Shown: positions 29,989 through 39,470, counted from the first letter of the stretch. The stretch is DNA of 64,000 nt from AP-15 sp963738185 (GCA_963738185.1 CAVTVA010000003.1:2356001-2420000); one strand, 5' to 3'. Translations and numbers: made by a program. The notes: a model not told the origin generated them from the letters alone.

Positions 29989-30624
29989 GTGGTCGAGGCA
30001 ATCCCATTCAAAGAACCCGGTATCCGCGGCTTTCTGCATCGGCCGGACGTTGCCGGCGGGCAGGGGTTGGTGCTGACCCACGGCGCCGGCGGCAATTGCG
30101 GCGCGCCGCTGTTGATCGCGGTCGCCGACGCGTTCAGCGCCCGCGGCGTGCGGGTATTGCGCTGCGACCTGCCGTTTCGCCAGCGTCGGCCTGCGGGGCC
30201 GCCTTCGCCCTCGACTGCGGCGGCTGACCGGGAGGGGCTGCGGCTCGCGGTCGCCGCATTGCGCGCGATCGTCTCGGGACGGATCTATCTCGGCGGCCAA
30301 TCCTATGGCGGGCGCCAAGCCACCTTGCTTGCAGCCGACCAGCCGGAGATTGCGGCGGCCTTGTTGCTGCTCTCCTATCCTCTACACCCACCCGGAAAAC
30401 CCGACCGCTTGCGCACCGAGCACTTTGCTCGTCTGAGCATCCCGGCGATGTTTGTGCAAGGGACCGCCGATCCGTTCGGCTCGACCGAGGAGTTGCGGGC
30501 GGCGGTATCGCTGATCCCCGCACGGACAGAGATCATCCCGGTCGACGGCGCCGGCCACGACCTGAAGCGCGGGAAGTTCAATGTCGACGCAGTGGCGACG
30601 GCTCTTCTCGATATTTGCGATTGA
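29989..30624 (+). CDS. Alpha/beta hydrolase, KANL3/Tex30-type
   Basis: 211 residues from a GTG. The fold markers are LVLTHGAGGN (oxyanion loop), GGQSYGGRQ (nucleophile elbow, Ser), FVQGTADPFG (Asp) and VDGAGHDLKR (His), giving a full Ser-Asp-His triad. The small dienelactone-hydrolase-like size with the GGQSxGGR elbow fits the KANL3/Tex30-like group. It starts 13 bp after the ABC ATPase and is probably in that operon. Substrate unknown. Confidence 0.8.
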   Translation: MVEAIPFKEPGIRGFLHRPDVAGGQGLVLTHGAGGNCGAPLLIAVADAFSARGVRVLRCDLPFRQRRPAGPPSPSTAAADREGLRLAVAALRAIVSGRIYLGGQSYGGRQATLLAADQPEIAAALLLLSYPLHPPGKPDRLRTEHFARLSIPAMFVQGTADPFGSTEELRAAVSLIPARTEIIPVDGAGHDLKRGKFNVDAVATALLDICD

Positions 30625-30631
30625 CCAATCG

Positions 30632-31631
30632 TCACGCCTTCCGGCGCCGCCGCGGTGCGGCTTCCGCGGCCGGTTCGGCCGGGGCTTCCTCGCGCGGCTT
30701 GCGGCGTCGCGAGGCGGCCGGAGCGGCCGGCTGGGCCGTGGCCTCCTCGGTAGCGGCGCGTCCGCCCGAGACCGGCAGCAGCAGCGAGGGCTGGCGCCGG
30801 TCGCTGGGCGCCTTGCCGCGCTTTGGCGCTGCGGCGGCGGCCTGTGCCGCTGCCGGTGCTGCTTCGCGCGCCAGGCTGCGCTTGAGCGCGTCCATCAGGT
30901 TGATCACCTTTGGCGGTTCGGCGATCTCCGAGGGCGCGCCGATCATCTCGCCTTTAAGCTTGCTTTCAACCAGGGCGCGTAACGCGTCCTGGTAGCGATC
31001 GCGAAAGCTCGCCGGCTCGAACGCGCCCGATTTGCGCTCGATGATGGTCTCGGCGAGTGCCACCAGCTCGGGATCGACCTCGCCTTCGGCCTTGCCGGCG
31101 AATTCCGCCGCGCGCACCTCGTCGCTGGCGCGCAAGGTCGACATGACGAGCCCGGCGCCGCGCGGCTCGACCAGCACCAGCCGCTCTCGGCTCGACAAGG
31201 TGATGCGGCCGAGCCCGACCTTGTCGGTGCGGGCCATCGCCTCGCCGATCACCCGGAAGGTCTCGGTCGCGATCTCGCCATCGGGATAGACGTAATAAGG
31301 CGCGTCGAGATAGAGCGGATCGACCTGGTCGCGGCTAACAAACCGGTCGAGATCGATAATCTTCGACGACTCGATCTGCAGGTCCTTCAGTTCCTCGTCG
31401 GTGATCGTGACATAGCGGCCGCGGTCGAACTCGTAGCCCTTGGCGATCTGGTCGCGGCTCAGCTCTTCGCCGGTCTTCGAGTTCGACCAGCCGCTGCGAA
31501 ACCCGGTTTCCGGTCTCCGCATTGAGCTGATTGAACCGAATTCGCTTCAACTCGGTCGTCGCCGGGCTCAGATAGACCGGGCAGGTGACGAGAGAAAGAC
31601 GCAAAAACCCGCTCCAGCTCGCGCGCGGCAT
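30632..31631 (-). pseudogene. ku: Ku protein (NHEJ) with a one-base frameshift
   Basis: The start MPRASWSGFLRLSLVTCPVY is the canonical bacterial Ku N-terminus. The first frame runs to GNRVSQRLV and the second resumes at SKTGEELSRDQIAKGYEFDR and continues to a Lys/Arg/Ala-rich tail (SRRRKPREEAPAEP onward) as in other Ku proteins. The break (about 31483) is an extra A: the expected GTCGACTCG reads GTCGAACTCG. The joined product is about 332 residues. Ku homodimers bind double-strand ends and recruit LigD. It is divergent from ligD 109 bp away. Because ligD is intact, the frameshift is more likely a consensus error than a true loss. Confidence 0.88.
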
Positions 31632-31740
31632 GCCGATCTCCTATGCAGCAGCGTTTACGAACCACATTATGCGCCGGGCCGCAACATCAAGCGACCGGCG
31701 CCCGCGCAGGGACGACATTTTGACGAGGTGATCGGCGACC

Positions 31741-34347
31741 ATGGCGCTGACCGAATACCGCCGCAAACGCGATTTTCACAAGACGCCCGAGCCGGCCGGG
31801 GGCGCGGTGCTCGCAGCCGCATCCCGGCCGCTGTCCTTTGTGATCCAGAAGCACGCGGCGCGCCGGCTGCACTACGATTTCCGGCTCGAGCTCGATGGCG
31901 TGCTGAAGAGCTGGGCGGTGCCAAAGGGGCCGAGCCTCGACCCCGCGGAAAAGCGCCTTGCCGTGCATGTCGAGGACCACCCGCTCGAATATGGCGGGTT
32001 CGAGGGCGTCATTCCCGAGGGCGAGTACGGCGGCGGCTCGGTGCTGCTGTGGGACCGCGGCACCTGGACGCCGCTCGATCCGGACCCGGAAGCGGCCTAC
32101 GCCAAGGGCAACCTCAAATTCACCCTCGATGGCGAGAAATTGCACGGAAGATGGGTGCTGGTGCGGATGGGCGGCAAGGCCGCGGCCGAGCGCCACGAAA
32201 ACTGGCTCCTGATCAAGGAGCGCGACGAAGCGGCGATACCGCAGAGCGGCGATGCGGTCGTCGCCGACAACCCGCTCAGCGTCGCCACCGGTCGTGGGCT
32301 CGACGAGATCGCGGCCGACCGCGATCGGGTCTGGGGGCCGAACGGCGAACAGCCGACCGCAGCGGCTGGCGAGCGGCGCGAGCACGCCGATCCGGCGCGC
32401 GTCCCCGGCGCAAAAAAAGGCCGCCTGCCGGCGACCCCGCGGCCGCAATTGGCGACCCCCGCGGAGGCGGCGCCCGACGGGCCGCAATGGTTTCACGAGA
32501 TCAAGCATGATGGTTACCGCCTGATCGCCCGGATCAGCGGGGGAGGCGCGCATCTGCTGACCCGCAACGGCCTCGACTGGACCCAGAAATTCCCGGCGCT
32601 GGCCGAGAGGTTTGGCGGGCTTTCGGTCGAAACGGCGCTGATCGACGGCGAGCTGGTCCATCTTGAGGCCGACGGCACCAGCGATTTCGGCCGGCTGCAG
32701 GACGCGATCGCCACCGGGCGCACCGACGAATTGGTGTTCTACGCCTTTGATCTGCTCCACCTCGACGGCTACGATTTGACGGGGGCAGCGCTTGAAGACC
32801 GCAAGGCGGTGCTGGCCGACATTATTCCCGCGCATTCCGCGGGCATCCTGCGCTACAGCGACCATCAGGTTGGGCACGGCCCTGAATTTTTTCACCACGC
32901 CTGCGGCTACGAGCTGGAGGGGATCGTCTCAAAGCGGCGCGACCGCCCCTATCAGCCCGGCCGCAGCGACAGCTGGCTCAAGGTCAAATGCGCAAATCGC
33001 GACGAGTTCGTCGTGATCGGCTTCACTGACCCGGCTGGCACCCGGCAGGGCCTGGGCGCGCTGCTGCTCGGCTATTACGACGGGCACGGCGGGTTGCACT
33101 ATGCCGGGCGGGTCGGCAGCGGGTTTGGCGACGCCCAATTGGCCGCGCTGCGGGCACGGCTCGACGAGCTTGCACGCGCCGCCGCTCCGGTCGAGGCATT
33201 GCCGAAAGGCGTCTCGTTAAAGGGGGTGCACTGGACCGAGCCGGCGCTGGTGGCCGAGGTGCGCTATGCCGGCTGGACCGCCGACGAACTCCTGCGGCAC
33301 GCAAGCTTTGTCGGATTGCGCGAAGATAAGAGCCCGGAGGAGATCGTGCGCGATGCCGATCCGCCGGCCGCTTCGGCCGATCGAGCGGTGGCGGCAAAAC
33401 CGGCGGCGGCGACGGCCGATCGTATTACGGCGGAGAAGCCGGCGGCGGTGCATGTCGCCCGCGACGGCAGCAGCGAATTCGCGGGGGTGCGGGTGACCCA
33501 CGCCGAGCGCGTCCTCTATCCCGGCGAGGGCATCACCAAGCTCGATCTGGCACGGTACTATGCCGAGATCTGCGGCTGGGCGTTGCCGCATCTGGGGCAT
33601 CGGCCGCTGAGCCTGGTACGCTGCCCGAATGGTCAGGGCGGCGAGCAATTCTTTCAAAAGCACGCCGGCGCCAGCGTGCCGGACGCGGTGCGGCGCATCG
33701 AAATCGATGGCGAAACCCACCTCGCGGTCGAGGATCTGGCCGGACTGGTGGCGCTGGTGCAGATCGGCGTCCTTGAAATCCACCCCTGGGGCTCGACCGT
33801 CAAGAAACTCGAGACCCCCGACCTGATCACCTTTGATCTCGACCCCGATGTCGGCCTGCCATGGTCGCAGGTCACCGCCGCGGCACTCGAAGTGCGCGAG
33901 GCGCTCGCCGGCATGGGCCTGCGCAGCTTTGCCAAGACCACCGGCGGCAAAGGGCTGCACGTCGTGGTGCCGCTGACCCCAAAGCTCGATTGGGAGACGA
34001 TCAAAGCCTTCACCAAAGCGGTCGCCGAGCAGATCGCGGGCCGCAACCCGCAGCGCTACACCACCAACCAGTCGAAGCGGGCGCGGCAGGGGCGCATCTA
34101 CATCGACTATCTGCGCAACGGCCGCGGCGCCACCGCGATCGGCGCCTACTCGACCCGCGCCCGGCCAGGGGCGCCAGTGGCCACGCCGGTGTTTTGGGAA
34201 GAGGTCGAGAGCGGCGTGCGTCCCGAGGGGTTCACCGTCGCCACGGTTCCCGGCCGGCTCGCGGCGCTGAAATCGGACCCCTGGGCCGAGCTCGGCAAGG
34301 TCAGGCAGACGGTCACCGCCGCAGCACGGCGCAAGCTCGGGCCATGA
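31741..34347 (+). CDS. ligD: ATP-dependent DNA ligase LigD
   Basis: 868 residues with three domains in the Pseudomonas-type order. The first is the 3'-phosphoesterase (about 10-165, FVIQKHAARRLHYDFRLEL). The second is the ATP-dependent ligase (about 230-530) with the adenylated Lys255 in EIKHDGYR. The third is the primase-polymerase (about 575-860), with LDLARYYAEI, ITFDLDPDVGLPW holding the catalytic acids, and TTGGKGLHVVVPL. It repairs double-strand breaks with Ku. It is divergent from ku, and its stop overlaps a small membrane-protein gene by 4 bp. Confidence 0.96.
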   Translation: MALTEYRRKRDFHKTPEPAGGAVLAAASRPLSFVIQKHAARRLHYDFRLELDGVLKSWAVPKGPSLDPAEKRLAVHVEDHPLEYGGFEGVIPEGEYGGGSVLLWDRGTWTPLDPDPEAAYAKGNLKFTLDGEKLHGRWVLVRMGGKAAAERHENWLLIKERDEAAIPQSGDAVVADNPLSVATGRGLDEIAADRDRVWGPNGEQPTAAAGERREHADPARVPGAKKGRLPATPRPQLATPAEAAPDGPQWFHEIKHDGYRLIARISGGGAHLLTRNGLDWTQKFPALAERFGGLSVETALIDGELVHLEADGTSDFGRLQDAIATGRTDELVFYAFDLLHLDGYDLTGAALEDRKAVLADIIPAHSAGILRYSDHQVGHGPEFFHHACGYELEGIVSKRRDRPYQPGRSDSWLKVKCANRDEFVVIGFTDPAGTRQGLGALLLGYYDGHGGLHYAGRVGSGFGDAQLAALRARLDELARAAAPVEALPKGVSLKGVHWTEPALVAEVRYAGWTADELLRHASFVGLREDKSPEEIVRDADPPAASADRAVAAKPAAATADRITAEKPAAVHVARDGSSEFAGVRVTHAERVLYPGEGITKLDLARYYAEICGWALPHLGHRPLSLVRCPNGQGGEQFFQKHAGASVPDAVRRIEIDGETHLAVEDLAGLVALVQIGVLEIHPWGSTVKKLETPDLITFDLDPDVGLPWSQVTAAALEVREALAGMGLRSFAKTTGGKGLHVVVPLTPKLDWETIKAFTKAVAEQIAGRNPQRYTTNQSKRARQGRIYIDYLRNGRGATAIGAYSTRARPGAPVATPVFWEEVESGVRPEGFTVATVPGRLAALKSDPWAELGKVRQTVTAAARRKLGP

Positions 34348-34589
34348 GATGGCGCGGCCGGGCTGTATTCAGCTGGGTCAATCTTCGCCAAAGCTGCCTG
34401 CGGCTCGGTAGCGTGCTGGCGCTGTTATGGTTCGTTTATTGGACCTGCGCCTACGTGATCAACGCACCATCGTCAGAAAATTCAGCAGCGCCACCAAGCC
34501 CGGCACTCTCCGCCACGTCGGAGACCGTTTTGTTGGTGATCGCCGTTCTCGGCCTGTGGTGGATCGTCTCGGCTCTGCGCTCCGACTGA
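34344..34589 (+). CDS. Small two-helix membrane protein coupled to ligD
   Basis: 81 residues from the ATG that overlaps the ligD stop (ATGA). Two hydrophobic helices are visible (LALLWFVYWTCAYVI and VLLVIAVLGLWWIVSAL), joined by a Ser/Pro/Ala linker. The composition looks like a real membrane protein and the overlap implies translational coupling. I do not recognise a family. Whether it relates to end joining is unknown. Confidence 0.6.
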   Translation: MRWRGRAVFSWVNLRQSCLRLGSVLALLWFVYWTCAYVINAPSSENSAAPPSPALSATSETVLLVIAVLGLWWIVSALRSD

Positions 34590-34672
34590 GGCGCCGCCGA
34601 ATTTCGCGTGCTTAGGCGGAGCCGATCATTCAGGATACGCCGCATCCGCTCACCATTCCCGGACCCGCCGCC

Positions 34673-35401
34673 ATGCCTGACAAAGCCGTCTCCGAGCTCG
34701 CGCCCACCGGCGTGCTGCGCGCCGCGATCAACATGGGGAATTTCCTCTTGGTCACCGGCAAGACCCCATCGGGCGATCCGACCGGCGTTTCGCCCGATAT
34801 GGCGGCGGCAATCGCCGAGCGGCTCGGCGTGCCGGTCAAATACATTCCTTATGCGCGGCCGGGCGAGATCGCCGACGCGGCTGGGACCGGCGTGTGGGAC
34901 ATCGGGCTGATCGGCGCCGAGCCGCAGCGCGCCGCCGTTATCAACTTTACCGCTGCTTATTGCGAAATCGAGGCGACCTATCTGGTGCCGCCGGGCTCGC
35001 CGATCCGCTCGATCGGCGAGGTCGACCAGCCGGGTCGCCGGGTCGCAGTAACGGCGCGCAGCGCCTACGGCCTGTGGCTCGAAAACAATTACAAAAGGGG
35101 CGAGCTCTTGCAGTTCGACACTGCCCAGGCGGCGCTCGCCGCCTTCGACGGCGAGAAGCTCGACGCCTATGCCGGGTTGCGGCCGGGGCTGATCGACGTG
35201 CAGCAGGCGCGGCCCGGCTCACGCATTCTCGACGGCCAGTTCACCGCGGTGCAGCAAGCGGTCGGCACGGCGAAGGGCAACGCGGCCGGGGCGGCGTTTC
35301 TGCGCGAGTTTGTCGAAGAGGCCAAAAAATCGGGACTCGTTGCCCGGCTGATCGAGCGGCACAAGGTGGTCGGGCGGCTCTCGGTCGCCGCTCCGGGCTG
35401 A
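34673..35401 (+). CDS. Family 3 solute-binding-like protein without a signal peptide
   Basis: 242 residues that cover one SBP_bac_3 domain: GVLRAAINMGNFLLVTG, DMAAAIAERLGVPVKYIPY, WDIGLIGAEPQRAAVINFTA and the second lobe. The start MPDKAVSELAPTGVLRAAIN has no hydrophobic leader, and no upstream in-frame leader is visible. Such proteins normally bind amino acids in the periplasm. Without a signal and without permease neighbours this copy may be cytoplasmic. It lies 28 bp before the amidase gene, which suggests a joint role with an amide substrate. Confidence 0.78.
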   Translation: MPDKAVSELAPTGVLRAAINMGNFLLVTGKTPSGDPTGVSPDMAAAIAERLGVPVKYIPYARPGEIADAAGTGVWDIGLIGAEPQRAAVINFTAAYCEIEATYLVPPGSPIRSIGEVDQPGRRVAVTARSAYGLWLENNYKRGELLQFDTAQAALAAFDGEKLDAYAGLRPGLIDVQQARPGSRILDGQFTAVQQAVGTAKGNAAGAAFLREFVEEAKKSGLVARLIERHKVVGRLSVAAPG

Positions 35402-35429
35402 ACTGCACGATCTTGAAGGAGATCTCGCG

Positions 35430-37086
35430 ATGCCCGACGACATGCCGGCACCAGCGACCGAACTGGCTTTCATGACCATCGCCGAGGCTGCGCGGCGGAT
35501 CGAACGGAAGGAATTGTCGCCGGTCGAGCTGACCGAGGCGCTGGTCCGCCGGGCAGAAGCGCTCGATCCGCAGCTCGACGCCTATCTGCTGCCGACCTTT
35601 GATCGCGCCCTCGACCAGGCTCGCGCCGCCGAGCGGGAGATCACGACCGGCGGCTATCGCGGGCCGATGCACGGCATTCCGTTCGGCCTCAAGGACATCT
35701 ATGCGACCGCCGGCATCCGCACCACCGGGCATTCCAAAACCTGTATCGGCACCGTGCCTGCCGCCGATGCGACAACGGTGCGCAAGCTCTACGACGCCGG
35801 CGCGATTTTGACCGGCAAGCTCGCCACCCATGAGTTCGCCCATGGCGGCCCGAGCTTCGACCTGCCCTGGCCGCCGGCGCGCAACCCGTGGCACCGCGAC
35901 CATTTCACCGGCGGCTCGTCGAGCGGGTCGGGAGCGGCGGTCGCGGCCGGGTTCGTCCCGGCGGCGCTCGGCTCCGACACCGGCGGCTCGATCCGCGGCC
36001 CGGCGGCATTGTGCGGGATCGTCGGGCTGAAGCCGACCTACGGGCTGGTCAGCCGCCGCGGGGTCTACGCCAATTCGTACAGCTTCGACCATGCCGGGCC
36101 GATGACCTGGACCGTCGAGGATTGCGCGATCCTGCTTGCAGGCGATCGCCGGCCACGACCCACTGGATCCGGCGAGCGCGCGGCACTCGGTGCCGAGCTA
36201 TGGTGCGGCATTGACCGGCGACATCAAGGGGCTGCGCATCGGCGTCGTGCGCCATCTGCACGAAGACGACTGCCCGGTGACGAGCGAGGTCGGCATGGCG
36301 CTGGAGGCAGCTTTCGAGGTATTCCGCGGGCTCGGAGCCAGTCTCGGCGAGGTGCGGCTGCGCCCAGCGCAGGATTATTACGACGTCAAGGTCACGATCG
36401 CCGAAAGCGAATTACTGGCCGTGCATGAGCACGCTTTGCGCACCCGCGCGCGGGATTTCGGCGAGGATTTTCTCGGCCGCGTCTTGCCGGCGGTGCTGAT
36501 CGGCGGGCGCGACTATGTGCAGGCGCAGCGCGAGCGGCGACGAATCCTGGCCGAGATGGCGCCGGTCTACGACAAGTTCGACGTGCTGGTGACAGCGACC
36601 GCCGGCGGCCCGGCGCCGCGTCTCGATGCCTGGCGGACGATCCAATTCTGGCGGCGACCGTCGTTGACGACGCCGTTCAACGTCACCGCCGGCCCGGCTT
36701 TGGCGCAATGCATCGGCTTCAGCAGCGGCGGCCTGCCATTGTCGATGCAGATCGTCGGCCGGCCGTTCGACGAGGCGACGGTGCTGCGGGCGGCGCACGC
36801 CTATGAGCTGGCCACGCCATGGCGCCAGCGCCGGCCCCAGCTCGATCCCAACATCGAATTCTCGACCGAATTGCCGCCGGTCCCCGACCCGCAGCCGGCC
36901 GATATCGACGCCGCCACCCGCGACCGGGCCGCGATCGCCTGCCGCGCCGCCGGGCTGACCCTGACCGAGCGGCAGCTCGAAATGGTCTGCGCCGCCGCGC
37001 CCTATGTCGAGGCGATGACCGGCCGGCTTTACCGCGAGCGGAGCTGGACCGAGGAGCCGGCCAACATCTTCCAGTTCGGCAGCTAG
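35430..37086 (+). pseudogene. Amidase-signature enzyme with a one-base frameshift
   Basis: A GAAGGAG site precedes the ATG. The amidase catalytic triad is in the first frame: Lys in GIPFGLKDIYATAG, cis-Ser in GGSSSGSGAAVAAG and nucleophile Ser in SDTGGSIRGPAALCG. At about 36136 an extra T (CTGCTTGCAG for CTGCTGCAG) shifts the frame. The second frame continues QAIAGHDPLDPASARHSVPS to the usual C-terminal PLSMQIVGRPFDEATVLRAA. A roughly 75-residue tail follows, rich in DPQPADIDAATRD-type sequence, resembling AtzG-like small subunits fused to amidases. The joined product is about 551 residues. Confidence 0.85.
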
Positions 37087-37390
37087 CGCCCTGTCGCGAA
37101 AATTGTCGGACCGTCGTGCTCACTCTTTTGGTCATCCCGGCGGAAGCCGGGACCATGCCGGGCATGGGCACCGGCCTGCCAGGCTGTGTGAAAACCGTGC
37201 CGGCCATCCAGAATCGTCGTCCCCGCGAAAGCGGAGACCCAGGGCAACAGGCTGAAATCCCTGGATTCCCGCTTGCGCGGGAATGACGGGAAAGGGGTCC
37301 GAGGAAGGCGGACATGCAGTTTTCACACGGCCTGCTGCGCCGGTGTGGAATGTGTCGCTCGAATTTCGGGTTACCCACACTAACCGACGG
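37087..37390. repeat. Intergenic region with two palindromic repeat elements
   Basis: Two elements fill most of this 304-bp gap. The first (37131-37180) begins GTCATCCCGGCGGAAGCCGG. The second (37216-37287) begins GTCGTCCCCGCGAAAGCGG and closes with CCCGCTTGCGCGGGAATGAC, making a long imperfect hairpin. Similar ends are found at 56708-56780. No coding sequence is supported. Confidence 0.7.
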
Positions 37391-38275
37391 CTATACGAGC
37401 ATCGTTCGGACAAACGCGCCGCCGGCTGCGATCGCCCGCTTGCCTGCGGCGAGCTCGGGATGAAACAGGTGCCAGACATGGATCATCTCGGGCCAGATCT
37501 GGAGATCGACCCGCACATCGGCCGCACCGGCGGTCCGGGCCAGCCGCAGCGCGTCGTCGAGCAGGGTCTCGCAGGCGCCGACCTGGATCAACAGCGGTGA
37601 AAGGCCGGAAAGGTCGGCATAGATCGGCGCGGCCAGCGGCGAGCGCGGGTCGGCGCCGTTCAGGTAGAGCCGCGCCATGTCGAGCAGGCCGGCCTTCTGC
37701 ACGGTCGGATCGGCGGCGGCCCGGCTCGACATCAACTCGCCGACCGCCTCCATGTCGACCCAGGGCGAAATGCACCAGCCGCAGCCCGGCTGCGCCAAGC
37801 CGGCGTCGCGGATCGCCAGCATCACCGCGATCACCAGCCCGCCGCCGGCGCTGTCGCCGGCAATCGCGATCCGACCGGGCTTGATGCCGCGGGCCAGCAG
37901 AAACCGATATCCCGCCAGCGCGTCATCGACCGCGGCCGGGAACGGATGCTCGGGCGCTAGGCGATAATCGAGCGCCAGCGCCGCGATGCCGGCGGCCCGG
38001 CCGGCCTCGGCGGCCAAATGGCGGTGGCTGTCGAGCGAGCCGATCACATAGCCGCCGCCATGCAGGTAAAGAAGGGCGGCGTCGCGCGCATCCTTCGGCG
38101 TCGCGGTCCACTCCGCACCGACCCCGTTCGCGGTCACCGGCTCAACCCCAATATCGGGCGCAAGCCGATATTCGCGGCCGCGTGCGTCAATGTCCCGGCG
38201 CCGCTGCCGGTAGTCGTCGGAACGCGGCCTCAGCGCCAGCTTTGCCCGCAGCGCGCCGATCTCTGCATCGCTCAT
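37391..38275 (-). CDS. Alpha/beta hydrolase, hormone-sensitive-lipase family esterase
   Basis: 294 residues from an ATG preceded by GCAGGAGGG. The HSL hallmarks are present: oxyanion motif YLHGGGYVIGS, nucleophile elbow GDSAGGG (Ser), GACETLLDD (Asp) and MIHVWHLF (His). These cytosolic enzymes hydrolyse short- and medium-chain esters. The natural substrate is unknown. The open frame extends 134 codons upstream, but this extension has no homology-like character. Confidence 0.9.
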   Translation of the reverse strand: MSDAEIGALRAKLALRPRSDDYRQRRRDIDARGREYRLAPDIGVEPVTANGVGAEWTATPKDARDAALLYLHGGGYVIGSLDSHRHLAAEAGRAAGIAALALDYRLAPEHPFPAAVDDALAGYRFLLARGIKPGRIAIAGDSAGGGLVIAVMLAIRDAGLAQPGCGWCISPWVDMEAVGELMSSRAAADPTVQKAGLLDMARLYLNGADPRSPLAAPIYADLSGLSPLLIQVGACETLLDDALRLARTAGAADVRVDLQIWPEMIHVWHLFHPELAAGKRAIAAGGAFVRTMLV

Positions 38276-38522
38276 TGTGTTCCCTCCTGCTGCCGGTTTG
38301 GCCCTAACCGGATCCGCTACCGTCGGTCGGGCCCGGCCGCCTGGCGCGTCGCACATCCGCAGCTCAGCCCCAGAATGCTCGCCGTGATCCGCAAAGTTGG
38401 CAACGCGAACGCCCGGATGCTCCCGGCGGCGCCACACGCCGAGGGTAGTCGCGATCGGCGTTAATGCTTTGATCGGCTGGCCCGCGCGATACGCCTCGCG
38501 GCGGCAAAGGGCGCCATTCGAC

Positions 38523-38753
38523 TCAATCGCATGCCCCGGCAAACCACAGAAAAACCGGCAGGCCGCCGCCGTGCCGCGGGTCCCACACCTTGCGGATCTG
38601 GCTCTCGACCGGCAGACCGCTGCCGGTAGTGGGGCTGTGCACACGCCGCCCCGGCATTTTTTCCTTATCCGAATCACCGGTCACCTGATCGGCGCCCGCC
38701 TTATCGCGGCGATGCCAACGGCGCAGGTGTTTCTCAATCGAACGTTGGTCCAT
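38523..38753 (-). CDS. Small basic hypothetical protein
   Basis: 76 residues from an ATG with GGGAGGA upstream. The N-terminus is basic and helical (MDQRSIEKHLRRWHRRDKAG), and the C-terminus has GLPVESQIRKVWDPRHGGGL, whose I-R-K-x-W-D-P pattern looks constrained. Unlike the other frames here, it has a ribosome-binding site and a sensible composition. I do not know the family. It lies between the esterase and the DUF488 gene. Confidence 0.45.
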   Translation of the reverse strand: MDQRSIEKHLRRWHRRDKAGADQVTGDSDKEKMPGRRVHSPTTGSGLPVESQIRKVWDPRHGGGLPVFLWFAGACD

Positions 38754-38867
38754 CCTCGGGTCCTCCCTGGCGGCGATCTTGGGCATGGCCGAGACAATTG
38801 CAACCTTCGTCGCGAACCCTATGTGATCACAGCAGTTTGCCCGGTGCGGATCAGCGAGAGACAGGCC

Positions 38868-39455
38868 ATGGCGCAATGCACGATCTGGACGATCGGCCAC
38901 TCGACGCGCACCGTCGCAGAGCTTGCCGAGCTGCTCGGCGAAGCCGCGATCAACCTTTTGGCCGATGTCCGCTCGGTGCCGCGCTCGCGCACGAACCCGC
39001 AGTTCAACGCCGATGCGCTGCCGGCGGCGCTCGCGCCGGACGGGATCGTCTACCGCCACTTGCCGGCGCTCGGCGGGCTGCGCGGCCGGCGCAAGGACGG
39101 GCTGCCCTCGCCCAATACGCTGTGGCGCAATCTCGCCTTTCGCAATTACGCAGACTATGCCGCGACCGCCCCGTTCCGCGCCGGGCTCGATGAGCTGATC
39201 GGCCTGTCGCGCGACCATCGTTGCGCGATCATGTGCGCTGAGGCGGTATGGTGGCGCTGCCACCGCCGGATCATCGCCGATTACCTGTTGGCCGAGGGGA
39301 TCAGGGTCGCCCATATCATGGGCCAGAACAAGATCGAGCCGGCAACCCTTACCCCCGGTGCCCAGCTCCTCCAAGACGGGTCGCTGCTTTACGCGGAGCC
39401 GACGGAAATCGCGCAACTGCCGTTGCTCGACCGCCCTGGCTCGGGCGACACCTGA
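38868..39455 (+). CDS. DUF488-family protein
   Basis: 195 residues. The DUF488 signatures are clear: IWTIGHSTRTVAELAELL at the N-terminus, LLADVRSVPRSRTNPQFNAD, and C-terminal CAIMCAEAVWWRCHRRIIAD with conserved Cys residues. The function is unsettled. Some members sit in DNA-repair or stress contexts, and the CAE-x-x-x-x-C-H-R motif could bind metal or act redox-wise. It stands alone upstream of the tRNA. Confidence 0.88.
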   Translation: MAQCTIWTIGHSTRTVAELAELLGEAAINLLADVRSVPRSRTNPQFNADALPAALAPDGIVYRHLPALGGLRGRRKDGLPSPNTLWRNLAFRNYADYAATAPFRAGLDELIGLSRDHRCAIMCAEAVWWRCHRRIIADYLLAEGIRVAHIMGQNKIEPATLTPGAQLLQDGSLLYAEPTEIAQLPLLDRPGSGDT

Positions 39456-39470
39456 GCGCGGGCCAGCAAA

